Both the position numbers and the translations under genes were made by a program. Positions 8,976-18,056 of a stretch of DNA of 64,000 bases are shown here, in pieces (positions within the stretch are counted from its first letter, which is position 1; each line of letters begins with the position of its first letter). The notes under the pieces are model-generated. The model worked only from the letters and a program-made list of their open reading frames with translations. It made no database searches and was not told where the DNA came from. The DNA lies in NCBI GenBank assembly GCA_030536555.1, contig JAUNPU010000008.1:1-64000 (forward strand), given 5' to 3'. Source of the DNA: Eubacteriales bacterium. GTDB taxonomy: Bacteria > Bacillota > Clostridia > Lachnospirales > Lachnospiraceae.

Positions 8976-10046
8976 TCACATCAGCAGTCTTCTCACATCA
9001 TTAAACAGCACAAGCACCATCAGCGCCATCAGCACCATCATGCCTGCCATATGGACCATGCCTTCCTTTTCCGGGTCCATGGGCTCTCCCCGCACCAGCT
9101 CGATCAGCAGGAACAGAAGCCGCCCGCCGTCCAGCGCCGGAATCGGCAGCAGGTTCATGATACCAAGGCTGGTACTGAGCAGCAGCACCCAGGTAGACAG
9201 CACATAGATCACCGCCATGGCGCCTGCCTGCCGTCCCTCGCCCACGGTCTCTCCCACCATGGTCACGATCTGCACCGGTCCCGCAATGGCTTCATCCGCC
9301 TGAATCTGCCGCTTGAACAGCATGCGGAAGCTGTCGAAGGTGGACGTGATGCAGTTTCTCACCTCGTAGAAGCTGTACCGCAGAAACGGAAGCGGACTTC
9401 TCACCTTCTCATAGCCTGCGAACTGTACGCCCAGCATATAGGACTGATACTCCTCATCAAATTCCGGTGTAATCACCGCGCTCCGCTTCTCCGCAGCCGC
9501 CCCCTTCTGCCACACGCCGCCGAAGGGACGCTCATAGCTGACTGTGACCGTCTCCCCCGGATGGGTGGTCAGATACATGGACACATCCCGGTAGCCCACC
9601 ACCTTGCGACGGTCCACACGGGTAATCCTGTCTCCGGGCTGCAGCCCTGCCTCCTGTGCCGGAGAGCCTTCTATCACCCCGGTCAGGACCGGAGCGTCAT
9701 GCCCCACCTGCGCCACGATCACCATGGCAAATAAAAATGCCAGAATAAAGTTGAACACCGGTCCGGCTGCAATCACCGCAATCCGTGCCCAGACCGACTT
9801 GTTGTTAAATGCCCGCGGGTCCGGATCCCCGGCGTCCTCCCCAAGCATCGCGCAGGAGCCTCCAAAAGGAAGCGCCTTGATGGAATAGCGGGTCTCTCCC
9901 CGCACCACGCTTGCCAGTCTCGGTCCCATGCCGATGGAGAACTCCAGCACGCCCACACCGTTTAACTTGGCAAGCAGAAAATGTCCAAACTCATGAACCA
10001 GGACGATCAGTCCAAATAAAAGTATCGCTGCCAGAATATTCAGCAA
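8976..10046 (-). CDS. rseP: Site-2 intramembrane zinc metalloprotease, RseP/RasP type
   Basis: A 356-aa polytopic membrane protease that cuts membrane-bound anti-sigma factors and signal peptide remnants. The N-terminal segment holds the zinc motif HEFGH (about residue 18). A PDZ domain (SPAQEAGLQPGDRITRV) follows in the middle, and near the C-terminus is LLPIPALDGGRL, whose Asp is the third zinc ligand. The start codon is TTG (10044-10046) after AGGTGG; only 1 bp separates it from the dxr stop, so the two are probably translationally coupled. In B. subtilis the orthologue is RasP; the substrate here is not visible. Confidence 0.93.
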   Translation of the reverse strand: MLNILAAILLFGLIVLVHEFGHFLLAKLNGVGVLEFSIGMGPRLASVVRGETRYSIKALPFGGSCAMLGEDAGDPDPRAFNNKSVWARIAVIAAGPVFNFILAFLFAMVIVAQVGHDAPVLTGVIEGSPAQEAGLQPGDRITRVDRRKVVGYRDVSMYLTTHPGETVTVSYERPFGGVWQKGAAAEKRSAVITPEFDEEYQSYMLGVQFAGYEKVRSPLPFLRYSFYEVRNCITSTFDSFRMLFKRQIQADEAIAGPVQIVTMVGETVGEGRQAGAMAVIYVLSTWVLLLSTSLGIMNLLPIPALDGGRLLFLLIELVRGEPMDPEKEGMVHMAGMMVLMALMVLVLFNDVRRLLM

Positions 10047-10047
10047 C

Positions 10048-11190
10048 TTACCACCTGCTTTCTATATAGTCATAGGTCTCCTGCTCCGCAGCCAGGATCT
10101 CCTCCACGCCCGGATTGGAAACGACCTTGTGATGCTCCATGGCACCCTCGATCATATCAATGATGGTCAGATACGGAATCTCCTTCTTCAGGAACCGTCC
10201 CACCGCATATTCATTGGCGGCATTGTAGACCGTGGGCAGCGTACCGCCGGTCCGTCCCGCATCGTAAGCCAGCTTTAAGCCCCGGAACACTTCCATATCC
10301 GGCGCCTCAAAGGTGATCTGACCAAGCTTTGCAAAGTCCAGACGCTCCCCCGGCAGATACTTTCGCTCCGGGTAATACAGCGCATACTGAATCGGCAGCT
10401 TCATATCCGGCGTTCCAAGCTGGGCGATCACCGCCCCGTCCTCAAACTCCACCATGGAATGAATCACACTCTGGGGCTGTACCACCACCTGCACCTGATC
10501 CATCTCCACGCCGAACAGCCACCTGGCCTCCATCACTTCCAGACCCTTGTTGACCATGGTGGAAGAATCGATGGTAATCTTCCGCCCCATCGCCCAGTTG
10601 GGGTGCTTCAGGGCATCCTCCACCTGCACACCTGCCAGACGCTCTCTGGTCCAGCCCCGGAACGGTCCGCCGGACGCGGTCAGCAGGATCTTGTGGATGG
10701 CACGGCTGTCCTCGCCATTTAAGCTCTGGAAGATCGCACTGTGCTCACTGTCCACCGGAAGGATCCTTACCTGCTTCTCCTTCGCCAGAGGCATGATAAT
10801 GTGTCCTGCCGTCACCAGAGTCTCCTTGTTGGCAAGGGCAATATCCTTGCCTGCATTCATGGCGGCGATGGTCGGACGAATGCCGATCATGCCCACGATT
10901 GCCGTCACCACAATCTCTGCCTGTGGCTCCGTCGCCACCTCAAGAAGTCCCTCCATGCCGGAGGTCACCTTCACATCCAGGTCGCTGATCATGGTCTTCA
11001 GCTCCCCGGCCTTCTTCTCATCCCACACGCACACCAGGGACGGATGGAACTTTCGAATCTGCTGCTCCAGCAGCAGGATATTGCTTCCCGCCGCCAGCGC
11101 CGTCACCTGAATGTCCTGATTATGTTCCACTACCTCCAGAGTCTGCGTTCCGATGGAACCGGTAGACCCCAGAATCGCTATCTTTTTCAT
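10048..11190 (-). CDS. dxr: 1-deoxy-D-xylulose 5-phosphate reductoisomerase
   Basis: First committed step of the MEP pathway (DXP to MEP, NADPH-dependent), 380 aa. Visible: the NADPH-binding loop GSTGSIGTQTLEV at the N-terminus, LANKETLV, the metal/substrate site PVDSEHSAIFQSL, and the flexible-loop region ASGGPFRGW. It starts with AAAGGAGCAGAGACAT-ATG. Set between cdsA and rseP, the usual Firmicutes order. Confidence 0.97.
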   Translation of the reverse strand: MKKIAILGSTGSIGTQTLEVVEHNQDIQVTALAAGSNILLLEQQIRKFHPSLVCVWDEKKAGELKTMISDLDVKVTSGMEGLLEVATEPQAEIVVTAIVGMIGIRPTIAAMNAGKDIALANKETLVTAGHIIMPLAKEKQVRILPVDSEHSAIFQSLNGEDSRAIHKILLTASGGPFRGWTRERLAGVQVEDALKHPNWAMGRKITIDSSTMVNKGLEVMEARWLFGVEMDQVQVVVQPQSVIHSMVEFEDGAVIAQLGTPDMKLPIQYALYYPERKYLPGERLDFAKLGQITFEAPDMEVFRGLKLAYDAGRTGGTLPTVYNAANEYAVGRFLKKEIPYLTIIDMIEGAMEHHKVVSNPGVEEILAAEQETYDYIESRW

Positions 11191-11208
11191 ATGTCTCTGC
11201 TCCTTTAA

Positions 11209-12009
11209 TTATGCCAGAAATGTCACCGCGAAGAAGATCGCCGGCGCCGTGAACAGCATGCTGTCGAACCGGTCCAGAATCCCGCCGTGCCCCGGAATCA
11301 GATGTCCGTAATCCTTGATATTGTGATTCCGCTTGATGGCAGATGCCGCCAGATCGCCGATCTGGGAGATCACCGCCGCAATGGCACAGGCCGCCGTGCA
11401 GGCTGCCTGGGGATTCGCCACATCAGTCATGCTGCTGCCAAAGGCCGTGGCAAACAAAAATCCCAGAAGGGCCGTACCTGCCACACCGCCAACAGCTCCC
11501 TCGATGGACTTCTTCGGGCTTAAAACCGGCGCCATCTTGTGCTTTCCAAATAACACACCCACGCAGTAAGCGCTGGTGTCACAGCCCCAGGAGCTGATGA
11601 AGATCAGCCAGACCAGATAGCGTCCGTCCGCCATCACCCGCACCTGATAGAGATAGGAAAGCATCACAGCCACATAGAACACACCGAAAAATGCCACCGT
11701 CACCTCCTCGGTCTTGAACCGTGGAAATGTGAACACGTACAGGCTCATCATCACCATCAGCGCAACGATCGCCATCAGCGTCACGTAATGATGCCCCTCG
11801 AACCACACCAGTCCGTAGTAGGAAAGTGCCGTCAGATAACCGACCACACCCATGGGATTCTTCTCAATCTTCATGACACGGTACAATTCATACATGCCGA
11901 TCAGGGAAATCAGCGCCGTAGTCCCGTAGAGAAGCATTCCTCCTGTGCCTACTATTATGATAGCAAGAATGACCAGAATAATACCACTGAATAACCGCTT
12001 TGTGAACAT
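11209..12009 (-). CDS. cdsA: Phosphatidate cytidylyltransferase (CDP-diacylglycerol synthase)
   Basis: An integral membrane enzyme of 266 aa that makes CDP-diacylglycerol from phosphatidate and CTP, the branch point for phospholipid synthesis. It has a series of hydrophobic segments and the family signature near the C-terminus (SQIGDLAASAIKR followed by DYGHLIPGHGGILDRFDS). Good site GGAGGGGACGTGA-ATG. Located between uppS and dxr, as is usual. Confidence 0.95.
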   Translation of the reverse strand: MFTKRLFSGIILVILAIIIVGTGGMLLYGTTALISLIGMYELYRVMKIEKNPMGVVGYLTALSYYGLVWFEGHHYVTLMAIVALMVMMSLYVFTFPRFKTEEVTVAFFGVFYVAVMLSYLYQVRVMADGRYLVWLIFISSWGCDTSAYCVGVLFGKHKMAPVLSPKKSIEGAVGGVAGTALLGFLFATAFGSSMTDVANPQAACTAACAIAAVISQIGDLAASAIKRNHNIKDYGHLIPGHGGILDRFDSMLFTAPAIFFAVTFLA

Positions 12010-12047
12010 TCACGTCCCCTCCTTCTGTCTGAGGTTATTTTACGGCG

Positions 12048-12770
12048 CTACTTCACTCCGCCGAATCTCCGGTCCCGCCGGTTATAAGCCACGATTGCCC
12101 TGGTCAGCTCCTCTTTGTCAAAATCCGGCCACAGGCAGTCTGTCACGTAGATCTCCGTGTAGGCAAGCTGCCAGAGGAGATAGTTGGACAGCCGGATCTC
12201 TCCGCTGGTGCGGATCAGCAGATCCGGATCCGGCATGCCGGCGGTATCCAGGTAGGACGCCAGCAGCTCCTCCGTGATGTCCTCTGCCTTCTGCTTCCCC
12301 TCTGCGCAGTCCGCAGCAAGGCGGCGCACTGCCCGGGTGATCTCGTCCCGACCACCGTAATTTACCGCGATCACAAAGGTCAGCCCGGTGTTGTCCCTGG
12401 TCTCACGCTCCAGACGGTTGATGCCGTCAATAATGTCCTGATCAAAGCGGGACCGGTCTCCGATCATGCGCACCCGCACATTGTTGGCAGAGGCGATCTT
12501 CAGCAGCCGCACCATATAGTAGCGGAACAGCTGCATCAGCGCCCCCACCTCCTCCGCAGAACGCTTCCAGTTCTCCGTGGAAAATCCGTACACGGTCAGA
12601 TATTCGATGCCCATTCTCGCTGCGATCTCCACGGTCTTCTCCACCGTCACACAGCCTTCCTTGTGCCCCATGGTCCGCGGCAGCCCGCGCTTCTTCGCCC
12701 AGCGCCCGTTGCCATCCAGGATCAGTGCCACATGCTTCGGAATCACAAGTCCTTCCAGATTCTGTTCCAT
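12048..12770 (-). CDS. uppS: Isoprenyl transferase (undecaprenyl diphosphate synthase)
   Basis: Condenses isopentenyl diphosphate units into the C55 carrier lipid for cell-wall synthesis. The reading frame is open to 12833, but the start at 12770 is preferred: GGAGGAGTAAT-ATG lies directly upstream and the resulting 240 aa match the family length. Visible: HVALILDGNGRWAKKRG with the catalytic Asp, the binding motif YGFSTENWKRS, and RTSGEIRLSNYLLWQ...TEIYVTDCLWPDF near the end. Confidence 0.96.
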   Translation of the reverse strand: MEQNLEGLVIPKHVALILDGNGRWAKKRGLPRTMGHKEGCVTVEKTVEIAARMGIEYLTVYGFSTENWKRSAEEVGALMQLFRYYMVRLLKIASANNVRVRMIGDRSRFDQDIIDGINRLERETRDNTGLTFVIAVNYGGRDEITRAVRRLAADCAEGKQKAEDITEELLASYLDTAGMPDPDLLIRTSGEIRLSNYLLWQLAYTEIYVTDCLWPDFDKEELTRAIVAYNRRDRRFGGVK

Positions 12771-12863
12771 ATTACTCCTCCATCTTCCGAACATAAACAG
12801 CGGGGACAGGAATCTCCCCCTGTCCCCCTGCACAAATATCGATCGGAATCATCCATCTGATAC

Positions 12864-13418
12864 TTAGACGGTCATGATCTCTTTCGTCTTGTTGTCGATT
12901 GCAGCGTCAACCTTCTCAATCATCTTGTCGGTGATTTTCTGGATCTTCTCCTCGCCAAGCTTTAAATCATCCTCGGAGATCTCGTTGGCCTTCTCCATCT
13001 TCTTGAATGCGTCATTGGCATCACGACGGATGTTGCGGATTGCTACCTTGCATGCCTCGCCTTTCTTCTTCACATCCTTCGCCAGATCCTTACGACGCTC
13101 CTCGGTCAGCTCCGGGAATACAAGACGGATCACGGAACCGTCATTGGTGGGGTTAATGCCCAGATCAGAGGTCAGAATCGCCTTCTCGATTGCTTTCAGA
13201 AGATTTCTCTCCCAGGGCTGGATCACGATCATACGTGCCTCCGGAACACTGATGTTGCCCACCTGCTGAAGCGGGGTCGGAGTTCCGTAGTAATCAACCT
13301 TGATTCTGTCCAGTACATGCGGATTCGCACGACCTGCACGGATGGTACCGTACTCCCCTAACAGTACCTCTAAGGATTTGTTCATCTTCTCTTCGTATAC
13401 TTTTAATTTGTCCTGCAT
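12864..13418 (-). CDS. frr: Ribosome recycling factor
   Basis: A 184-aa protein which, with EF-G, splits the post-termination ribosome. Full length, with the family features RAGRANPHVLDRIKVDYYG and the alpha-helical C-terminal half KKMEKANEISEDDLK. Starts with AGGAGGGCATT-ATG. Located between pyrH and uppS. Confidence 0.97.
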   Translation of the reverse strand: MQDKLKVYEEKMNKSLEVLLGEYGTIRAGRANPHVLDRIKVDYYGTPTPLQQVGNISVPEARMIVIQPWERNLLKAIEKAILTSDLGINPTNDGSVIRLVFPELTEERRKDLAKDVKKKGEACKVAIRNIRRDANDAFKKMEKANEISEDDLKLGEEKIQKITDKMIEKVDAAIDNKTKEIMTV

Positions 13419-13489
13419 AATGCCCTCCTGATATTCTGCTTTTATTTTGTCAGCACACTCACTGATCCTTCTCGTATGTTCCCCTCTGG

Positions 13490-14194
13490 TCAGTCAACGG
13501 TCACGATGGTGCCGTTGATCCGCCCCTGCATCGCATTGGCAATGCTGTCCTTCTCATTCAAATCAAATACGGCAAGCGGCATCCTGTGCTCCATGCACAT
13601 CACAGACGCGGTCAGATCCACAACTGCCAGCTTCCTGTCGATAACCTCCTGAATGCTGACCGTCTCATACTTCTTCGCATCCGGGTTCTTCGCCGGGTCG
13701 CTGTCATATACGCCGTCGATGGACTTGGCAAGCAGAATGCAGTCTGCATCCATCTCTACCGCACGCAGGGTAATGCCGGTATCTGTGGAAAAATACGGAT
13801 GTCCGGTGCCGCCTGCGAAAAATACAACGGTTCCGTTCTCAAAGCACTCATTGGCACGGTCCTTGGAAAACAGCTCCGTCACCGTACCGCACAAAAACGG
13901 AGTCATGATCTTCGTCTTCATCCCTGCATTCCGGAAAATCTCAGATACATATACACAATTCATGATGGTAGCCAGCATACCGATCTGGTCTGCCTTGGTA
14001 CGCTCGATGGCATCGCTGGTCCGTCCTCTCCAGAAATTACCTCCGCCGATCACGATGCCGACCTCTACGCCGGCATCCACGGAGATCTTCACCTGTCTTG
14101 CAACCTCTTTAACCGTATCCTCATCGAATCCGGTCTTCTTCGGTCCGGCTAACGCCTCGCCGCTTAACTTCAAAAATACTCGCTTCATCTTCAT
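13490..14194 (-). CDS. pyrH: UMP kinase
   Basis: Phosphorylates UMP to UDP; amino-acid-kinase fold, 234 aa. Visible: KRVFLKLSGEALAG at the start, the nucleotide loop GGGNFWRGR, GTGHPYFSTDTG and the DADCILLAKSIDGVYDSDP region. Start with AGGAGAATGATCCC-ATG. It heads the block that runs to polC. In many Firmicutes it directly follows tsf; here tsf is about 44 kb away, so pyrH needs its own promoter (candidate around 14266-14294). Confidence 0.97.
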   Translation of the reverse strand: MKMKRVFLKLSGEALAGPKKTGFDEDTVKEVARQVKISVDAGVEVGIVIGGGNFWRGRTSDAIERTKADQIGMLATIMNCVYVSEIFRNAGMKTKIMTPFLCGTVTELFSKDRANECFENGTVVFFAGGTGHPYFSTDTGITLRAVEMDADCILLAKSIDGVYDSDPAKNPDAKKYETVSIQEVIDRKLAVVDLTASVMCMEHRMPLAVFDLNEKDSIANAMQGRINGTIVTVD

Positions 14195-14265
14195 GGGATC
14201 ATTCTCCTATAGTAGATACTCTGCAGCCACGTAGGAAAACCCGCGCAGTTACATACTCTTAAAAT

Positions 14266-14294
14266 ATCATACCACATCCTGTAAAGTTTGAAAA
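14266..14294 (-). promoter_or_regulatory. Candidate pyrH promoter (extended -10)
   Basis: On the minus strand TGG-TATGAT (extended -10; hexamer at 14266-14271) is preceded, 17 bp away, by a weak TTTTCA -35 (14289-14294). It overlaps the end of the phosphopantetheinyl transferase gene and would start transcription about 65 nt before pyrH. The -35 is poor, so this rests mainly on the extended -10. Confidence 0.4.
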
Positions 14295-14980
14295 GAGAAA
14301 AAAACATCCCCGGGTGTTTCTTCGCCGGTCTGACGGTCCACGCACAGAGCAGCATGATACCCCTGCAGCTGCCACTCTTTAAAATCATGTGGCTGCAGGG
14401 CATCGTCCAGCTTTACCGTGATTCGGCTGCTTTCTGCTTCCGGAATATGAATGCAGAACCGATTCATGGCAAGCCGCATCCCCTCTCCCGTCACCTTGAG
14501 AAAGCTCTCCTTCAGGGTCCAGTACCGGTAGAACCGGTCCGTCATTGCCGCCGGATCCGGCTGCCGCTCCACGTCCGCCCGCTCCGCCTCGTGAAAGAAC
14601 CGTCTGGCGACCCGAAGATCCGCCTTGCCGTCCTTCTCGATGTCACAGCCCACCGGCCGGTCAGAAAATGCCGCCATCACCATACCTCCGGAGTGGGACA
14701 GATTAAAGTGCAGCTCCGGATGATTCACCAGATAGGGCTTCCGGTTGCCGCAAAAGCCAATGGGTTCCTCCCTGCCGGACAGTCCATATGCCTTCAGTCC
14801 CAGATTTAATAAAAGTCCTGCCCCGGCTGAACACAGCCTGTCCTCCAGAAACCTGGTCTGGCGCACCTTCTCCTGCCGGTACGCGGAAAGCTCCGGCAGA
14901 ATGCGCTCCAAAAGCGCTGATTTTTCCTGTTCACTGTATTCGGAAAGGCTGACATCCAGCATATATACCCGTGTTTCCAT
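14267..14980 (-). CDS. 4'-phosphopantetheinyl transferase, Sfp type
   Basis: Transfers phosphopantetheine from CoA to a carrier-protein serine. 237 aa, with the two family signatures PVGCDIEK (Mg/CoA-binding Asp and Glu) and YWTLKESFLKVTGEGM. The length and sequence are of the Sfp class used for fatty-acid, polyketide or non-ribosomal peptide carriers. No synthase gene is in the window, so the target is unknown. Start with GAAGGAGCAGCC-ATG. It lies downstream of repeat element A, which may be its leader, and before pyrH. Confidence 0.85.
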   Translation of the reverse strand: METRVYMLDVSLSEYSEQEKSALLERILPELSAYRQEKVRQTRFLEDRLCSAGAGLLLNLGLKAYGLSGREEPIGFCGNRKPYLVNHPELHFNLSHSGGMVMAAFSDRPVGCDIEKDGKADLRVARRFFHEAERADVERQPDPAAMTDRFYRYWTLKESFLKVTGEGMRLAMNRFCIHIPEAESSRITVKLDDALQPHDFKEWQLQGYHAALCVDRQTGEETPGDVFFSFQTLQDVV

Positions 14981-15063
14981 GGCTGCTCCTTCTGATTTTC
15001 TGTGGATTTTTCATCTGATTCAATATTCTTATTTTACACCATTTTTACACGTTTGTGCAAAGT

Positions 15064-15094
15064 AAAATGACCGGTTTGGGGAACCGGTCATTTT
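15064..15094. terminator. Intrinsic terminator hairpin of repeat element A
   Basis: A perfect 13-bp inverted repeat with a 5-nt loop. The A/T ends of the stem supply U-tracts in both directions, so it may also terminate the upstream FbpB-like gene. Confidence 0.75.
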
Positions 15095-15246
15095 AAGGAG
15101 AAGGTATTTCGTTTCTTATGGGGTGTTACAAAAACTATATAATGTATTGGGGGGTTTACGTCCATTATAGTATCATATCCCAGCGGAAAAGTCTGCACAA
15201 AGTTCACAAAATTACCGTATAGTTTTTGTGCATTATGCTGTTTAAT
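15064..15246 (-). ncRNA. Repeat element A: candidate small RNA or attenuator leader
   Basis: Seen on the minus strand: an upstream box with CACAAAA/TTTTGTG half-sites (15196-15230), a perfect TATAAT (15164-15169), then about 94 nt ending in a perfect 13-bp hairpin AAAATGACCGGTT-CCCCA-AACCGGTCATTTT (15064-15094). The predicted transcript, about 15157 to 15064, has four C-rich single-stranded stretches (ACCCCCCA, ACACCCCA, CCUUCUCCUU and the loop CCCCA). Such motifs occur in Gram-positive small RNAs that pair with Shine-Dalgarno sites. A near-identical copy lies at 19151-19320. It could alternatively be a terminator-containing leader of the phosphopantetheinyl transferase gene 84 bp downstream. 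Confidence 0.5.
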
Positions 15247-16902
15247 CTAGTGTTTTCCACGGTCCAGACACCGATTCAGCAGGATCAGCGCCGTTGTCGT
15301 CAGGGCGACGCAGATCACAGCCATGGCCATTCCCACCGACACGCTGCCCTGCTCAAACTCCCGGACAATGAAGGTTGAGACTGTCAGCACATTGGGCGGA
15401 GCGATTAGGCTGGATGCCACCAGCTCCCGGAAGGATATGATAAAGATCATCATCCAGCCGCTGACGATTCCCTTCAGAACCAGCGGAAACGTGATTCGCC
15501 GGAACACATAGAACCGGCTGCCTCCGCAGATCTGCCCGGCTGCCTGGAGATTTTTGCCAATCTGAATCATGGAGGAGGACACATACTGGATCGTGTAGGG
15601 CAGAAACATGACCACATAGACCAGCACCATGAATCCAAGGGTATTGTACAGCGGAATGAGCCGGTACAGCTTATTCCAGAACAGCATCAGCCCGATCACC
15701 AGCACAATGTTGGGAATCATTTCCGGCAGAAGGCTCTCCCCCTCGATTACCTTCTTCCAGCCTTTCGCCTTCTGGATTCCGGCTACCACGCAGGTTCCAA
15801 GCACACTGGCAATGGTCGCCGAAGCCGCCGCCAGACTCAGGCTGGTGAGAACGGCACGGACCCCTTTGGGATTGTCCAGAAACAGCTCCACATAATGAGC
15901 CACGGTAAAGTTCCCCGGTGCCAGACCATAGCCTCTTAAGTTAATCAAAGAGGTGGCAATCACGGAAAAATACGGGATTCCGATGGACAGTATCAAAATA
16001 AGCCCTATGTAAAGACTACTGAGAACCGTCACGATCCTCCGGTCCGAAACTTTCTCTGATCTTCTGCCCTTTCCTCCCACCAGATTGAAGGTGTTCTTCG
16101 CCGTCACGTAGTTCTGTAAAAGCCACATGACCATACAGATTCCGATCAGCACGCCGGAAAGGCTGGAGGCTTTTCCGAAGTCCACCGGTGCGGTGGTCGC
16201 ATAGCGGTGAATATCCGTGGTAAACACATAAAATCCGATTCGCTTTCCCAGTGTAGCCGGGGTGCCGTACTCAGACAGAGTTTTCACGAACACCAGCAGC
16301 ATGCCGATGGCATAGTTGCCTGTCAACAGCGGCATGGTGATTCTCTTCAGGCGGTACCAGAAGCCGCCTCCGAACACCGCTCCGCTTTCCTCCAGACTTC
16401 CGTTGATGTTCAACATTGCATTTTTCAGGATTGTGGTCATAAAGGGAAATACATGAAGGCTCATGGCCAGTGTCAGCCCCGCCAGCGAGAAAAATCCCTC
16501 CGACATGGATCCCGTCCAGGGAAACAGCTGCTGGAACAGCCCCCGCTTCTGCATAAACAGAATCCAGCCCATGGATGATATGTAAGGCGGCGTCATAAAT
16601 GGAATCATCAGCACAATATCAAGCCATTTTTTCCTTGAAAATGCTGTTCTGACCAGAATAAATGCCAGCGGCGTGGCAATGATGGTCGAGGTAATCACCA
16701 CAAGCACTCCCAGAAGGATGGAATTGCCTATGGTGTGAAGGTTGCCGCTGTCCCAGATCACGCTCACCGCATGAGACACATCGAGGCGGCCATCTGCCAT
16801 GACCGCCTCCATAAATACTGTCAGAATCGGAACAACGATTAAAAACGCCAGAACTGCTGCCAGCATACCATATCCGGCATGTCTGCTGATTTGTTTTTTC
16901 AT
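15247..16902 (-). CDS. FbpB-like ABC transporter permease (fused two-domain), probable iron(III) importer
   Basis: A 551-aa integral membrane protein with about 12 hydrophobic segments arranged as two homologous halves, each carrying the ABC permease loop (first half SEYGTPATLG, second half around QICGGSRFYVFRRITFPL). This fused layout is typical of FbpB/AfuB permeases for ferric iron and related ligands. Start chosen at 16902 (MKKQISRH), since an upstream in-frame ATG at 16941 overlaps the preceding gene and lacks a ribosome site. Third gene of the ATPase-binding protein-permease operon; repeat element A follows its stop codon. Confidence 0.82.
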   Translation of the reverse strand: MKKQISRHAGYGMLAAVLAFLIVVPILTVFMEAVMADGRLDVSHAVSVIWDSGNLHTIGNSILLGVLVVITSTIIATPLAFILVRTAFSRKKWLDIVLMIPFMTPPYISSMGWILFMQKRGLFQQLFPWTGSMSEGFFSLAGLTLAMSLHVFPFMTTILKNAMLNINGSLEESGAVFGGGFWYRLKRITMPLLTGNYAIGMLLVFVKTLSEYGTPATLGKRIGFYVFTTDIHRYATTAPVDFGKASSLSGVLIGICMVMWLLQNYVTAKNTFNLVGGKGRRSEKVSDRRIVTVLSSLYIGLILILSIGIPYFSVIATSLINLRGYGLAPGNFTVAHYVELFLDNPKGVRAVLTSLSLAAASATIASVLGTCVVAGIQKAKGWKKVIEGESLLPEMIPNIVLVIGLMLFWNKLYRLIPLYNTLGFMVLVYVVMFLPYTIQYVSSSMIQIGKNLQAAGQICGGSRFYVFRRITFPLVLKGIVSGWMMIFIISFRELVASSLIAPPNVLTVSTFIVREFEQGSVSVGMAMAVICVALTTTALILLNRCLDRGKH

Positions 16903-16924
16903 ATCCGTCTGCTCTCTCTCGATT

Positions 16925-18022
16925 TTATTTGCAAAGATCATTTAATTTTGCTGCAATATCGCCCGCATGCTCCATCATCCAGGTCCAGTCTGTATCCAGA
17001 GTCGGGATATCGCTGACATTGGTTCTGTTGTCACAGGTAATGTCGCTTCTGCCCGGAAGAAGGAATGCACCTGCAACCAGCTTCTGCGCATCCTCGCTCA
17101 GCAGGTAGTCCACAAATGCTTTTGCGTTGTCTGCATTCTTGCTGCTCTTTAAGATCATGGCCGGACGCGGATTGATGACGGTTCCAGATGCCGGATAGTA
17201 GATTGCCAGCGGCTCACCCTTCTTGATGCTGGAATATGCATTGTAATCCACACCTGCTACCAGAATCGCCTTCTCACCGGTGGTCACAGCCTCAAGCGCT
17301 GCCTTGTTGGCTCCCGGAACAGTCATTCCGTTTGATGCCATTCCCTCAAAGGCACTCCAGTCCTCCTTGGTGGAGCACATGTATCCTGCCAGAAAATCCT
17401 TGCAGGAACCGGATTTCTCCGGATCAGCGATAACAAGCATGTCCTTGTACTCCTCGCCGGCAAGCTCTGACCAGTCTGCGTCCAGCTGATCCACCAGAGT
17501 CGTGTTGTAGATCACACCGACTGCGGAAGCACTGGTTCCAAACAGCATATTGTCCTCATCCTTCCAGCCCTCGTAGAGCTTGTCCGCGTTTTCCGGCTCA
17601 TAGCTCATCAGACCACCCTGTTCCTTCAGGGAAAGTCCGTCTGACCAGGATGCAAGAACCACCACATCTGCCACCGGATTTTCCTTCTCTGCCTCCAGTC
17701 TTGCCAGAATCTCTCCTGTAGTTCCCTCGAACAGCTCAACCTTGACGCCGGTCTTCTCCTCAAAATCCGCCACATACTTTTCATTCAGACCGGACGGGCT
17801 CGGCATGTAGACAACCACCTTGCCGGACAGGTTCTTTGCATCGGCACCGGTTGTTTCGGCTGCCGCTGCGGTCGTTTCCGCTGCGCTTTCCGTTGATTCC
17901 TGTACCGGTGCAGCGCTGGTTTCTGCCGGAGCAGCAGCTCCGCTCTCTGCCTTTGCACCACAGGCCGTCAAACCTGCCACACATGCTGCTGCCAGAATTC
18001 CGCTCATAATCTTCTTTTTCAT
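16925..18022 (-). CDS. Extracellular substrate-binding lipoprotein, FbpA/FutA-like
   Basis: 365 aa with a lipoprotein signal (MKKKIMSGILAAACVAGL, then the lipobox LTAC-G) and an Ala/Thr/Glu-rich tether before the binding domain (GKVVVYMPSPSGLNEKYV, GTTGEILARLEAE, TSASAVGVIYN). The fold class binds ferric iron, but relatives bind thiamine or aminoethylphosphonate, so the ligand is inferred. Start at 18022 follows GAGAGGAGAACAATT. Lies between its ATPase (34 bp upstream) and permease (22 bp downstream). Confidence 0.8.
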   Translation of the reverse strand: MKKKIMSGILAAACVAGLTACGAKAESGAAAPAETSAAPVQESTESAAETTAAAAETTGADAKNLSGKVVVYMPSPSGLNEKYVADFEEKTGVKVELFEGTTGEILARLEAEKENPVADVVVLASWSDGLSLKEQGGLMSYEPENADKLYEGWKDEDNMLFGTSASAVGVIYNTTLVDQLDADWSELAGEEYKDMLVIADPEKSGSCKDFLAGYMCSTKEDWSAFEGMASNGMTVPGANKAALEAVTTGEKAILVAGVDYNAYSSIKKGEPLAIYYPASGTVINPRPAMILKSSKNADNAKAFVDYLLSEDAQKLVAGAFLLPGRSDITCDNRTNVSDIPTLDTDWTWMMEHAGDIAAKLNDLCK

Positions 18023-18056
18023 AATTGTTCTCCTCTCAGGCATCCTGCCTTTTCTT

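Noticed and set aside
15113..15153. Plus-strand promoter inside the twin elements (TATAAT near 15138)
   Set aside because: No usable -35 at 16-18 bp on the plus strand, no gene follows in that direction, and the terminator and upstream box fit the minus-strand reading.
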